NCBI GenBank assembly: GCA_949358305.1
Contig: OX442316.1
Coordinates: forward strand, 15,130,001 to 15,190,000
Length of the DNA stretch: 60,000 bases
Direction of reading: 5' to 3'
Source of the DNA: Strigamia acuminata
Lineage: Eukaryota > Arthropoda > Chilopoda > Geophilomorpha > Linotaeniidae
In this document: positions 43,251-53,078 of the stretch, piece after piece
Layout of the letters: each line of letters begins with the position of its first letter
How positions within the stretch are numbered: the first letter of the stretch is position 1
Position numbers and translations under genes: made by a program
Notes under the pieces: generated by a model
Databases searched by the model: none
What the model was told of the DNA's origin: nothing
What the model saw: the letters and a program-made list of their open reading frames with translations, nothing else

Positions 43251-46200
43251 ATGGCGAACGGCGGCGGAAATTCAGCTCGAATCGAGGCGTTGGGAAAGGA
43301 AAACTTCGACACATGGAAGATCCAGATGGAAGCAATTTTGGATCAACGGGACCTACTCGTGCACGCGGAAGGTACGTCGAAACGACCAGAGACCATTGAA
43401 GGCAACGCGAAACGTATGAAGGAGATCGAGACGTGGGAGAAAAGTGATCGAACAGCCAAAAATGACATTTTGCTAAACATAAAGCAATCTGAACTTCGAA
43501 TGGCCAAAAATTGCAGCACCGCAAATGAATTGTGGAGGAAGTTGCATAGTGTGTACCAATCGAAAGGACCGGCAAGAAAAATCACGTTGTTAAAACGACT
43601 CGCGACACACAAGATGGCGGACGGAGAAAACGTGGAGAGTCACCTAAAAGAATTCTTCGAACTAGTAGACAAATTGCTAGACATGGATTTTAAAATGCCC
43701 GAAGATTTCACAACGATTCTACTGCTACTGAGTTTGCCAAATTCCTACGACAACTTTCGATGCGCAATAGAATCCCAAGATAAATTGCCATCGCTGGAAG
43801 TTTTGGAGGGAAAAATCAAAGACGAGTCGATCGCCCGCGGAAAAGGAAAAGAAGACGTGTCGGACGCCATGATGGCCAGAAAAACGTTCCAAAAACGTAA
43901 GCAACCAAAGAAATACGGCGACGAAAATTCGAATTCGACCGAGAAGCCAGTTTTCAAATACAAGTGTCACGGTTGCGGAAAAATTGGCCACAAAATCGCC
44001 GATTGCCGAAGTAAAAGCAAGAAGGAAAGCGCATCAAGAGCCGAGAAATCCAAGTACGAATTATTTTTCTGCGAGCAAATCGAGACAGCGCTGATAAGCG
44101 AGACGTCACGACCGAAAAATTGGTGTTTGGACAGCGGCGCCAGCTCCCACATGTGCTCGAACGATTCAACATTTTCGACGATCGAATTCCTGAAAAACCA
44201 AAAACTGAATTTGGCCAGCAAAGCGAGTACAAAAATCGACGGAAAAGGAACCGCGAAAATTGTCGTCAACACCGGGAACGGAAATGTGAAGCTGGATTTG
44301 GCGGAAACTCTTTTGGTGCGAGATCTACGAACGAATTTGATGTCGGTCGGGAAGATCACAGAACGGGGACACAAGGTGATTTTCGATGACAAGTCAGCAG
44401 AAGTGATAAATCCGAAGGGAGAAATCGTATTCACCGCCGAAAAAAGGAACGGACTGTATTACATCGTCGACGAGACCGAGGATGCTGCGACTGCAGCGGA
44501 AATCGAAGTCGGAACCGGATCAAAACCTGCAAAACCCGCAAGTACGAAAATACAAGAATGGCACAAAAGACTTGGGCACCTGAACGAGTCAAGTCTGAAA
44601 ATACTAAACGAAAAGGCGGACGGAATGAATTTGGAAAAGGACGCCAAGCTGCCAACTTGTGAAACTTGCATCGAGGGGAAGCACGCAAGTACGAAATTTC
44701 CTGACTCCACGTCAAAAAGCGAAAAACTGCTGGAACTTGTACACTCGGACGTTTGCGGACCAATGCCAACAAAGTCCATGAACGGATCAAGATACTTCGT
44801 GACCTTCACCGACGACAAATCGAGGTGGTGCAAGGTGTATTTTCTGAAGCACAAAAGCGAAGTTTTCGAGGCATTCAAGTCATTTAAAACGTTTTGCGAG
44901 AGGGAAACTGGTTGCGCACTAAAAGTTTTACGATCGGACAACGGGAAGGAATATGTAAATAAGAAATTCGACGCATATTTACAAGAAAACGGCATAAAGC
45001 GCCAAACCAGCGTCGAACGAACCCCGGAACAAAATGGCGTCTCGGAAAGAATGAATAGAACTTTGATCGAGATGGCACGATGCATGTTACTGCAAGCAAA
45101 ATTGCCTAACTCATATTGGGCGGAAGCAATCAACACTGCATGCCACATCCGAAATAAATGCCCGACTAGAAGTTTGGAAAATGAAATCCCGCATCAAGTC
45201 TGGACCGGAAGAAAACCGAATGTCGACTATTTTCGAGTTTTTGGAAGCAGAGTCTTCGCGTTGGACAAGAAACCGAACAAGGGGAAGTTCGAACCGAAGT
45301 CAAAAGAATGTATTCTCATCGGATATTGGGACGGATCGAAGGCGTATCGCTTGTGGTCAAAAAGCGAAAACAAAATTATAAAAAGTCGCGATGTGAAATT
45401 TGTCGAAAAATCGGAAAATGAAACGAATGAAGAATGTGAAGAAAACGATAATAACAATAATTTTAATGACATTCTCACCGATTGCAGAACAGATCAAATC
45501 GAGAATGGAACCGAAATTTCCGAGGACGAAGTCGAGAGCGCAGGCGAGAACGAGCCCGATAATGAGGACGAGAGAGAGACGCAACACGAAGAAGCCGAAC
45601 CTCGTCAGAATGAAAACGCGCAAATAATTCCACGACGATCCTCGAGAACGCCAAAACCTTACCCAAATCGAAATGGGGACCCACCCAGAAAGAAATACAC
45701 CAGAAAGAATCCGACAACAACTAATGAAGTTTTGGACGAAATTGCACAGATAGCAATTCTCGACGATCCAACGACAGCGGCCGAAGCTTTGAATGGAAAC
45801 GACCCACAAGAATGGATGAAAGCGATGAAGGAAGAGTACGACGCTTTAATCGAAAACGAAACGTGGGAGGAGTGCGACCGACCAAAAAATAGAAACGTAA
45901 TCGGATGTAGATGGGTCCTCCGCACGAAATTTGAAGCAGACGGGTCAATCGAACGCAGAAAGGCCAGACTGGTCGCCAAAGGATATGCACAGCAGCCAGG
46001 CATCGATTACTTTGAAACCTACGCGCCCGTCGCACGACCGGGATCAATTCGAATGATGATGGCAATCGCAGCCGAGTTGGGATTGACCGTACACCAAATG
46101 GACGCGATAACGGCATATTTGAACGGCGAAATCGAAGAGGAAATTTTTATGGAATTCCCCGAATATTTGGAATTTATTGCTGGAATAAAAATCAAGAAAG

Positions 46201-47351
46201 GAAAAGTCTGCCGGATGAAAAAGGCGTTATACGGATTGAAGCAGTCGGGTCGCCAGTGGTACAAAAAACTGGACGAGAAGTTGCAAAAGCACGGACTGAA
46301 GCCAACAAACGCAGACCCATGCGTGTATTACCAAATGAATGGAGAAGTCATCACGCTCGTCGCAATCTACGTGGATGATTTTATCATCGCAACGAACTGC
46401 AAAAGAAACTTGGAGAAATTAAAATCGAACCTGAAGAGCGAGTTCAAAATGAAGGATTTAGGACAAATTCACTACTGCTTGGGAATCGAGTTTAAACAGG
46501 ACGAAAAGACGAAATCAATCACGATGGCGCAGAAAAAATACGTTAAGGACATACTGAATCGTTTCGGAATGCAAGACTGCTCGAAAAACACAACTCCACT
46601 CGACGCAAATCAGAAATTGCAGAAAAACAAGAAAAAGGAGGATGGGACCGACGAAGAGCTACTGGATCCAGAGAAGTTCCCGTACCAAAGTTTAATCGGA
46701 TCACTCATGTACCTCGCCGTTTGCACTCGACCCGATATTTCCTACACCGTCAGCGCATTAAGTCAATATAATACGTGCTTCACCGGAACTCATTGGACAG
46801 CAGCAAAACGCGTCCTAAGATATTTGAAGCACTCATCGAATCTCGGGCTAAAATTCGAAAAGACCGGAAAAGACTTAGTCGGCTACACGGATGCAGATTG
46901 GGGAGCAAACTTGGACGACCGTCGCTCGTACACCGGCTACTGCTTTAAACTCGCGAACGCGACAATATGCTGGGAAGCAAGAAAGCAGAAGACCGTCGCA
47001 ACCTCGTCGACCGAAGCAGAATATATGGCGTTGGCCGACGCGTCAAAAGAAGCAATCTACTTGCGAAACTTCCTAGACGAAATTAAATACATCAACAAGA
47101 AGAAAGAAACGACCCTCATTTATAGCGATAATCAGGGGGCACACAAATTGGTGCGAAACCCAATTTTTCATTCCAGAACCAAGCACATCGACATTCGCCA
47201 CCATTTTGTTCGAGAAACATGTGAGCGGGGAGATATCGACATAGAATTCCTGGAGAGTGAGAAGATGGTCGCCGATGTGTTGACCAAGGGGCTTTTTAAG
47301 CCAAAACACGAAGAATTGATCGCCCAATTTGGATTGAAGGAAATTGTTTAA
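43251..47351 (+). CDS. copia gag-pol polyprotein
   Basis: 1366 aa, uninterrupted. In order: copia-type gag with one CCHC knuckle (about residues 239-252); aspartic protease (WCLDSGASS, about 290); GAG-pre-integrase (WHKRLGHL, about 436); integrase core with Asp in HSDVCGP (about 497), RSDNGKEY (about 561) and Glu in EQNGVSERMN (about 597); an acidic linker; reverse transcriptase with YVDDF (about 1040); RNase H with YTDADWG and SSTEAEYMA (about 1212-1250). All catalytic motifs look intact. Gag and pol are in one frame, as in many insect copia elements. Confidence 0.97.
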   Translation: MANGGGNSARIEALGKENFDTWKIQMEAILDQRDLLVHAEGTSKRPETIEGNAKRMKEIETWEKSDRTAKNDILLNIKQSELRMAKNCSTANELWRKLHSVYQSKGPARKITLLKRLATHKMADGENVESHLKEFFELVDKLLDMDFKMPEDFTTILLLLSLPNSYDNFRCAIESQDKLPSLEVLEGKIKDESIARGKGKEDVSDAMMARKTFQKRKQPKKYGDENSNSTEKPVFKYKCHGCGKIGHKIADCRSKSKKESASRAEKSKYELFFCEQIETALISETSRPKNWCLDSGASSHMCSNDSTFSTIEFLKNQKLNLASKASTKIDGKGTAKIVVNTGNGNVKLDLAETLLVRDLRTNLMSVGKITERGHKVIFDDKSAEVINPKGEIVFTAEKRNGLYYIVDETEDAATAAEIEVGTGSKPAKPASTKIQEWHKRLGHLNESSLKILNEKADGMNLEKDAKLPTCETCIEGKHASTKFPDSTSKSEKLLELVHSDVCGPMPTKSMNGSRYFVTFTDDKSRWCKVYFLKHKSEVFEAFKSFKTFCERETGCALKVLRSDNGKEYVNKKFDAYLQENGIKRQTSVERTPEQNGVSERMNRTLIEMARCMLLQAKLPNSYWAEAINTACHIRNKCPTRSLENEIPHQVWTGRKPNVDYFRVFGSRVFALDKKPNKGKFEPKSKECILIGYWDGSKAYRLWSKSENKIIKSRDVKFVEKSENETNEECEENDNNNNFNDILTDCRTDQIENGTEISEDEVESAGENEPDNEDERETQHEEAEPRQNENAQIIPRRSSRTPKPYPNRNGDPPRKKYTRKNPTTTNEVLDEIAQIAILDDPTTAAEALNGNDPQEWMKAMKEEYDALIENETWEECDRPKNRNVIGCRWVLRTKFEADGSIERRKARLVAKGYAQQPGIDYFETYAPVARPGSIRMMMAIAAELGLTVHQMDAITAYLNGEIEEEIFMEFPEYLEFIAGIKIKKGKVCRMKKALYGLKQSGRQWYKKLDEKLQKHGLKPTNADPCVYYQMNGEVITLVAIYVDDFIIATNCKRNLEKLKSNLKSEFKMKDLGQIHYCLGIEFKQDEKTKSITMAQKKYVKDILNRFGMQDCSKNTTPLDANQKLQKNKKKEDGTDEELLDPEKFPYQSLIGSLMYLAVCTRPDISYTVSALSQYNTCFTGTHWTAAKRVLRYLKHSSNLGLKFEKTGKDLVGYTDADWGANLDDRRSYTGYCFKLANATICWEARKQKTVATSSTEAEYMALADASKEAIYLRNFLDEIKYINKKKETTLIYSDNQGAHKLVRNPIFHSRTKHIDIRHHFVRETCERGDIDIEFLESEKMVADVLTKGLFKPKHEELIAQFGLKEIV

Positions 47352-47473
47352 GAAATATTGTTTTTAATATTTTGAATTGTTTGTGAATGAATACTTTAAT
47401 GTTTAAATGTCTAAATTGCTTAAGAAAAATGTTTTGAATTTTGAAATGTAGGAATATTGCCATTCAGGGGAAG

Positions 47474-47688
47474 TGTTGTTTTATTGAATGTTATATTCCT
47501 GTCCGCCAGGTGTCTTTACCACCTGTGCACCTGTATTTGGCACTGACCAATCAGTGCCCTGTTTTGTATTTAGTGCTCCGCGCACTTTTAAACATCTGTT
47601 TTAGATTAAAACCATCACTGTTAATATTTCACCAAAAAGCCAAGCGTCTCCATTTTTATGCCTCCAACATATTAGAACAAAAACTACA
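47474..47688 (+). repeat. copia 3' LTR
   Basis: 215 bp, apparently identical to the 5' LTR, preceded by the polypurine tract caggggaag (47465-47473). Confidence 0.96.
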
Positions 47689-47693
47689 AAAAT

Positions 47694-48445
47694 TAGTGTA
47701 ACCTCTATATGCGCTGGAGTGTTCGGCACTCCAATTCTTATCACTTGTTTTTATGATAATTTATGATAACCATGAATAAATCAACACTTATGCAAATATT
47801 CTTGTACGTGATGCCTCGTGTCTGACTACATCCGACTACATCTAACTACAATCGGTGCAATTCAAAGCAAGAAATACAACCCGCGCATTCATTTATTAAA
47901 ATCCCCTCTGATTTCATCCATACACAAGTATAATTTCGGCAAAAGTTAAACCAATTAAACTATTCTCATAACGAGCAATTGATCGGTTTTTTTTAAAATC
48001 GGTGCTGTGTTTGCATGTCTGCATGGCCCAATGTATTCAAATTCAAAATGACCTGTTAATTTGTGATGCTGTTTCCACAGCGCCCCTTGTATTTTTGCAT
48101 GAATAAACGACATTGTAATTTTCACCTTATGTAAATGAAGTCATCTTTATTTCGCTCTTCACAAAAGTTACACTGATTGAAAACACATCAACTGGAAGAC
48201 TTTTGCGTTCTTTTTGGTACTCCGGGACAAACAATCCAAAATTAGAACTGTCCCATAAGACTGGGTTGTCTGGTCACAAGTGTGTGTCAGCGGTGAGTTA
48301 AAAAACATGATTAAAGGGGAGAATGACGTGAGACTGAGACCCGAAAGAGAAGAAGGTCAGCTGGACTACCAGGCTGAAGTTGGCACCACATTCACATTCG
48401 CCCAAACTACAGATAGAACAAATCCCAATTTGATAATATGATAAT
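47694..48445. other. Intergenic, remainder of duplicated 3' flank
   Basis: Continues the segment split by the copia insertion (to about 47815), then unrelated sequence. A short gtgatgctg ... aataaa repeat lies at 48062-48110. 48350-48430 is the reverse complement of 58597-58670. No gene seen. Confidence 0.6.
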
Positions 48446-49083
48446 ATGTGATGCTGCCTGGAGTGTTCTACTCCATTGGTCAGTCTTGACCGTTGTATCA
48501 TTTTGGCGCTCTTACGCGCAGCGCCACCTATATTGTAAAACCCGAATAAACCAGGTAGTTAGGTTTAGCATGGCTGACATGTTGTCTTCTTTGACCAGTA
48601 CTTCGATCACCATTCATCAAGCATAAATACACAACAATTGGCGACGAGGGGGATCGCAATCGACGACCCACAACCAGATGCAGTATCGTATCTACTTTTT
48701 TGTGAGTTTTATGAACTTTTGACGAACTTTTCGGCTGTTTCTGTGCGTCGCTGACCACGCCGTCCCCAAAGTAGGCCTAGTCGTTTTGTGCTTCGAATTT
48801 TCGCGTGTAGTGTGCTATATTCCGCCTCCTTGCCATCAAGATGTCGACGTTGAAAGGCACACCTCGCGATGACTGGGAACTGTATTGTTTGCGCATGGCA
48901 AATATTTTCGCCTGCAACAAAATAGTTGACGATTTGGAGCAGGTCCACACGCTGCTTTCCTATGTGGGCATGCCGACGTTCAAGCTATTGGTGTCGCTCA
49001 CAGCACCCAAGAAGCTGGCTGAACTGAAGTACGCCGAAAACGATACAATTGGTCAAGGATGACCAATGGAGTAGAACACTCCA
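48446..49083 (+). mobile_element. Broken Ty3/gypsy-like fragment: LTR and start of gag
   Basis: 48446-48636 (TGTGATGCTGCC ... ACACAACA) looks like an LTR with a cgaataaacc signal. It is followed by TTGGCGACGAGGGGG, which resembles a tRNA-Ser-type primer site. After a leader, a 73-codon frame (48841-49062) gives a gag-like N-terminus (LLSYVGMPTFKLLVSLTAPK). The fragment then stops and runs into gaccaatggagtagaacact, the reverse complement of the LTR segment at 48462-48484, so its right end is a rearrangement. Confidence 0.65.
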
Positions 49084-50419
49084 CTGCCCTTGCGCAGCGC
49101 CCCTTGTATACAACCATGAATAAATCAACACTTATGCAAATATTCCTATACGTGATGCGAATTAACATTAAATTAACTTTTAAAGTGTCTACGACGCAAT
49201 CGATTTGAAATTAAATTCACTGATTAAATAAAAAATTGGAAAATTAAAAACTTGCACAACATGAAAAATTACTTTCTACATTTATTATTCTTGTTAGTTT
49301 TATTGAGTTTTCAATCATTTTCAATAAAGTATTATTGCTTTTACTTTTGTAATGTTTTAACGAGCAGAATATTAAAAGAAGTCCACTGGAAACCTTGAAA
49401 TCTTCAAATCCATAGCAAATCCTTGAATATCTTAATCTTCAAAATTTTACAAATTGTAGCAAAATTGAGCAAAATTTTTAAAGAAATCTGACTGAAATCC
49501 TGAAATCTTCAAGATTTAACAGGATTTCAAACAAGCAATTTTTTTAAATTGTCAATCACAAAAATCGCATGTAAGAATTTGGCGTATGTGAGGAAATCAG
49601 TTGCTCCGAAAAACGGAAGACAATCAAAAGTCGATGGGCTCCACGAACCAAGCGTAAAAGTTTGAGTGGGTGTGTTGGAATTATTCAAACATTCCTGACA
49701 AAGTCTCGTGCATCGTAAACGTCCATCGTACGTTACGAGTAAACGTATAACAGTGTATAAGGGGTGTACTTGTATGTAACCTTCTCTTTGAAGATTCGCA
49801 AAGTCGATTTTCATTAATTTTGAGCAAAAACTGTATAAATTTACTAATTTTCTAACTTTCTAGATGAGCTAAATAAAACATGTCTTTTTTGAAGAAGGAA
49901 CAAGTTTTTTGTAACTTTTTGGGGTTTACGTATCAATATTCAAGGGAACAAAGGAGAATTTAGCATAATTTATGACATTTTTCGCCGACTTCCTGTTGTG
50001 CGTCATTCGTTATCGTTCAAAACTCCTGCTGAAAGTTGGCTTCTCCGCACGTCAACGTCTCATTCCGCTCGAAATCGTATGTCTCCGCTTATAACTAAAA
50101 TGCCAGTTTTTACATTCTCTTGTTATTGAATAAAATTAGTTCTTTATTCAAGCCGTTCCTTGCACGTAACATTCGTTTTCAGCAACATAACTCTTTTTTA
50201 ATTGATTGGTTTGTTTTTGTGTCATATTAATAGGTAATAAATAAACGATTATTGTACCTGTTTGTGTTACTTAGTAACGAGCAATGCTAATAGTGAATAC
50301 TATCCAAAAATTCGTTTTAACAGTTTGGTGGTTATCCTGGCACACTGTTTTCTTTTGTCGGTTTACCTGATAGTGAAAATTGAAATTGTTTTGAAACAAG
50401 ACCAAAGAGAAATCAAATA
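49084..50419. other. Intergenic region before R11
   Basis: A third copy of the duplicated 3'-flank segment (about 49085-49400), a GATTT-type block (49380-49570), a segment shared with the R5 and R9 promoters (about 49755-49790 and 50120-50200) and the R11 X-box-like motif (50266). No gene seen. Confidence 0.6.
50266..50278. promoter_or_regulatory. X-box-like motif, R11
   Basis: GTTACTTAGTAAC, 141 bp before the R11 start codon. Confidence 0.6.
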
Positions 50420-51958
50420 ATGTTTAAGATTATTGTGCTAACTTTGATATTGACAAGTCAAATTGCCCGTCACACGACCAGGTATGAAGTTTCTGCAAAT
50501 TGCAATTTGCATGATTTTACACAGCTTATAATTAATTATTTCTCATTACCAAGCGATACTGATGACTGGATTGAATTTCTACCAGCAAATTATTCAGGCA
50601 CTTCACCTAAACTAAATAGTTGCGAAAAGATATTTATTTTTATATTAATTCTCGAAATTTAAATTAATTGAATGCGTTTTTTACTTTAGTTAGTGTAAAT
50701 TGGAGTCTCGAAACTAAAGGAGTTATAAAGTTATCAGCAGTAGACATGGTAAACTAAATGGGTTTCAAGCTGCCCCGTGGCTTTGCTGTAAAGAAATTCT
50801 AAATATTGGAATAATTTATGCTCATTTCGATAGGAGTTTGCAGTGGATGTACTATTGGATATGTCTTGGCTAGACAATCAATTAGATATAAACAACGATA
50901 CCTATGAAGTACTGCCACAACGTATAATGCAGAAAATATTTTATCCGTATTTGGAATACACAAATTGCAAAGCTTGTTATCATTTAATGACTGATCCTAA
51001 CAAATATACATTCGTTCTGTACCAAAAACATTTTTTTCTTCAAGTCAGGTAGTTGGATTTGAGTTTAGCTTTAAAAATCAAAGAGTTATTTTTACAATCT
51101 GCTGTTCCTGTGAAACTCTAGGAGCAAAGTGGTCTTTAACTGCAAATTTGATTTGAGACGATACCCGTTTGATGTGCAAATCTGCCGAATAGACATCATG
51201 CTAAGTATAACTAAATTTATATTGACTTTGAAAATCGACATAATGTGAATTATACTCAAAATCACAGCTGTTTGGGGTGGAAAAGTCAACCTCTCTCTCG
51301 AAGCAGAGAAAAATATGTACAAAAGACTAGATATGGACAGTTTGCCAATTCCTTCCGAATATTTGCTTAAGAATATCGACATTTTGCAAGTTGACTGCGC
51401 CTGTAAATGGGCGGGAACTGATTGTAAATTAATGTCTTTAACCACTAAAAATTTATCAATTAATTAATTCATTAATTTATTAAATATTTTGTAGGTTTTT
51501 GCTTTACTTATAAATACACATTTGAAAGAGAGGTGTTACAACATATTCTCGTTACGTTCGCGCCTTCTGTTCTAATTGTGATGCTCTCGTGGATATCTTT
51601 TTGGTTGGACGTGGACTTAGCAGGCCCTCGGGTTGCTTTGGGTCAAACCTCACTGCTCACTTTGGCTGCCCAATTCAATATCGTACAACGAAATTTGCCA
51701 TCCGCTTCTAGTGTAAAGGCAGTCGACATTTGGATGTTTGTCTGCATTTTTCTGGCGTTTGCATCGTTAGTGGAGTATGCTGTGGCTTACCGTTTTGAAA
51801 AATTACGAAGAAATTTTCGACAAGGATCACGTGTTAAATGCTTCAAGAGCAATGAAAAATGGTTTCATTCACGAAACATCGACTTTTGGGCTAAAATAAC
51901 TTTCCCACTTTTCTTTTTCACGTTTAATGTCATTTTCTGGTTGTATTATTTATGTTAA
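50420..51958 (+). CDS. R11: Cys-loop ligand-gated ion channel subunit
   Basis: Exons are 50420-50481, 50554-50618, 50690-50748, 50834-51048, 51122-51204, 51268-51423 and 51495-51958; 367 aa, open. It groups with R6 and R9: signal peptide MFKIIVLTLILTSQIA, short exon 2 (DDWIEFLPANYS), no M3-M4 intron. The filter is AGPR. Exon 4 has LLDMSW where others have LRISW, losing the Arg usually found before this Trp in the family. Loop C is VDCACKW followed by CFCFTY. The last exon is nearly identical to that of R9 except at the filter. Confidence 0.92.
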
Positions 51959-52217
51959 AACTTGATTTGATCTTACAGTTTATTTATAATTAAAAAAAAT
52001 CTTAGAATTTAATATTTCAACGTGGATTATCTGTATAAATTTTTAATTTTTATGATATTAATGTTTAATCAATTTTTTTCTCTCGTATTACTCTGAACAA
52101 ACTTGAAGCTGAACTTTTATATAAATGTTACATAATGACGTGGCAATTTACAACTCATTTGAAATTAGATATAATTTTTGATATTTTTAAAATCGTGTTG
52201 TTTTTTTATTGGTTATA

Positions 52218-52348
52218 CACAAAAAAGTTGACACTGTAAACCACTTTAAAAATTAAAAATTTCACAGTCGTAAATTTAATTCTAAGAAAAATATTAACCC
52301 AAAACTTACCCGTTAAAGAACCAAGAAACAAATAACTTTTGACTGCAT
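52218..52348 (-). pseudogene. Cysteine-rich peptide gene, exon 1 relic
   Basis: Exon 1 homology (52310-52348) starts MQSKVICFLVL but has lost one T, giving a stop before the donor. The first 15 bases of exon 2 remain (near 52218-52233), then the sequence joins the 3' flank seen after R6. Exon 3 and most of exon 2 are deleted. Confidence 0.85.
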
Positions 52349-52559
52349 GGTTGAGAAATGTTGTGTAAGTCATCTAAGGACACAAAATCAACACTTATGC
52401 AAATATTCCTGTACGTGATGCGAATTAACATTAAACCCAAATATTTCTAGTTTTTAGCATTTTTGATATCAGGGTTTTTGTTTTCCGCATTTTTGTAATT
52501 CAGCGTTTTATGTTTTCAGCGTTGTTGCATTTCAGAGTTTTTGATTTCCGTGCATGCTA

Positions 52560-53019
52560 TACTCTGACTCACTGTAAGGTAGTAGGGAGTTCCTATTGGC
52601 CGAGCCATTTCACTTGTGTATGTATACATAAAAGTAGGCCAAAATACTCAAAATGCAATGGCGGAGATGGAGAGCAAACGCTCGAACCACGGGAAGCCAT
52701 TTTGTTTGCTTTCCAGACATAACAATCAATCATTAAAATTTAAAAATTGCTTATTTTCCAGACTAAGCAACCAATAAATAGAACGAACTGAACTAACTGG
52801 TATTTGGATAAAATAACATCATAAAACATTGCTTTATGGCTTTTTAAACCATTTTATTATTAAATAACAGCTAATTAATATCATTCAAACCATTACAATA
52901 ATCACACAAATTTAAAACACAAAAAACTACATTTCCCGGTGGTGGTATACAGGCAACAGTTGGGAGTAAACAGCCTCGGCCAATAGGAACTCCCTACTAC
53001 CTTACAGTGAGTCGGAGTA
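52560..53019. mobile_element. Mariner-like MITE with about 45-bp inverted ends
   Basis: The left end (tactctgactcactgtaagg and on to cctattggccgag) is inverted at the right end (from ctcggccaatagg) with one mismatch over about 45 bp. TA flanks at 52558-52559 and 53020-53021. 460 bp with no transposase. Confidence 0.82.
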
Positions 53020-53078
53020 TACACGAAGGCTCCCCAGCAGGCTCCCCAATGTTGAAGTGTTCGCCGCTCGAAAACTAA

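Larger units (their letters stand above)
42915..47688 (+). mobile_element. Ty1/copia retrotransposon, intact
   Basis: Two LTRs of 215 bp (42915-43129 and 47474-47688) look identical, and a single open gag-pol frame lies between. The target duplication is AAAAT (42910-42914 and 47689-47693). The primer site follows the 5' LTR and the polypurine tract caggggaag precedes the 3' LTR. The uninterrupted target is visible in the paralogous segment near 36850-36875. Probably a very recent, possibly active insertion. Confidence 0.97.
51959..53078. other. Intergenic region 3' of R11
   Basis: AT-rich R11 3' flank, peptide-gene relic (52218-52348), three gcgttttt/ttttcagc imperfect repeats near 52470-52550 and the mariner-like MITE (52560-53019). 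No other gene. Confidence 0.6.

Noticed and set aside
43132-45809. Long antisense frames opposite the copia gag-pol (147, 155, 229 and 150 codons)
   Set aside because: They mirror the coding strand of the element, repeat in copy 1, and show no domain or splice features.
7091-51958. Assignment of the receptors to the cationic nicotinic family
   Set aside because: The Arg at 0', the VALG-x-TSLLTL pattern of M2, the KALDIWM start of M3 and a second loop-C disulphide fit the anion-channel branch better, although the filter is altered.
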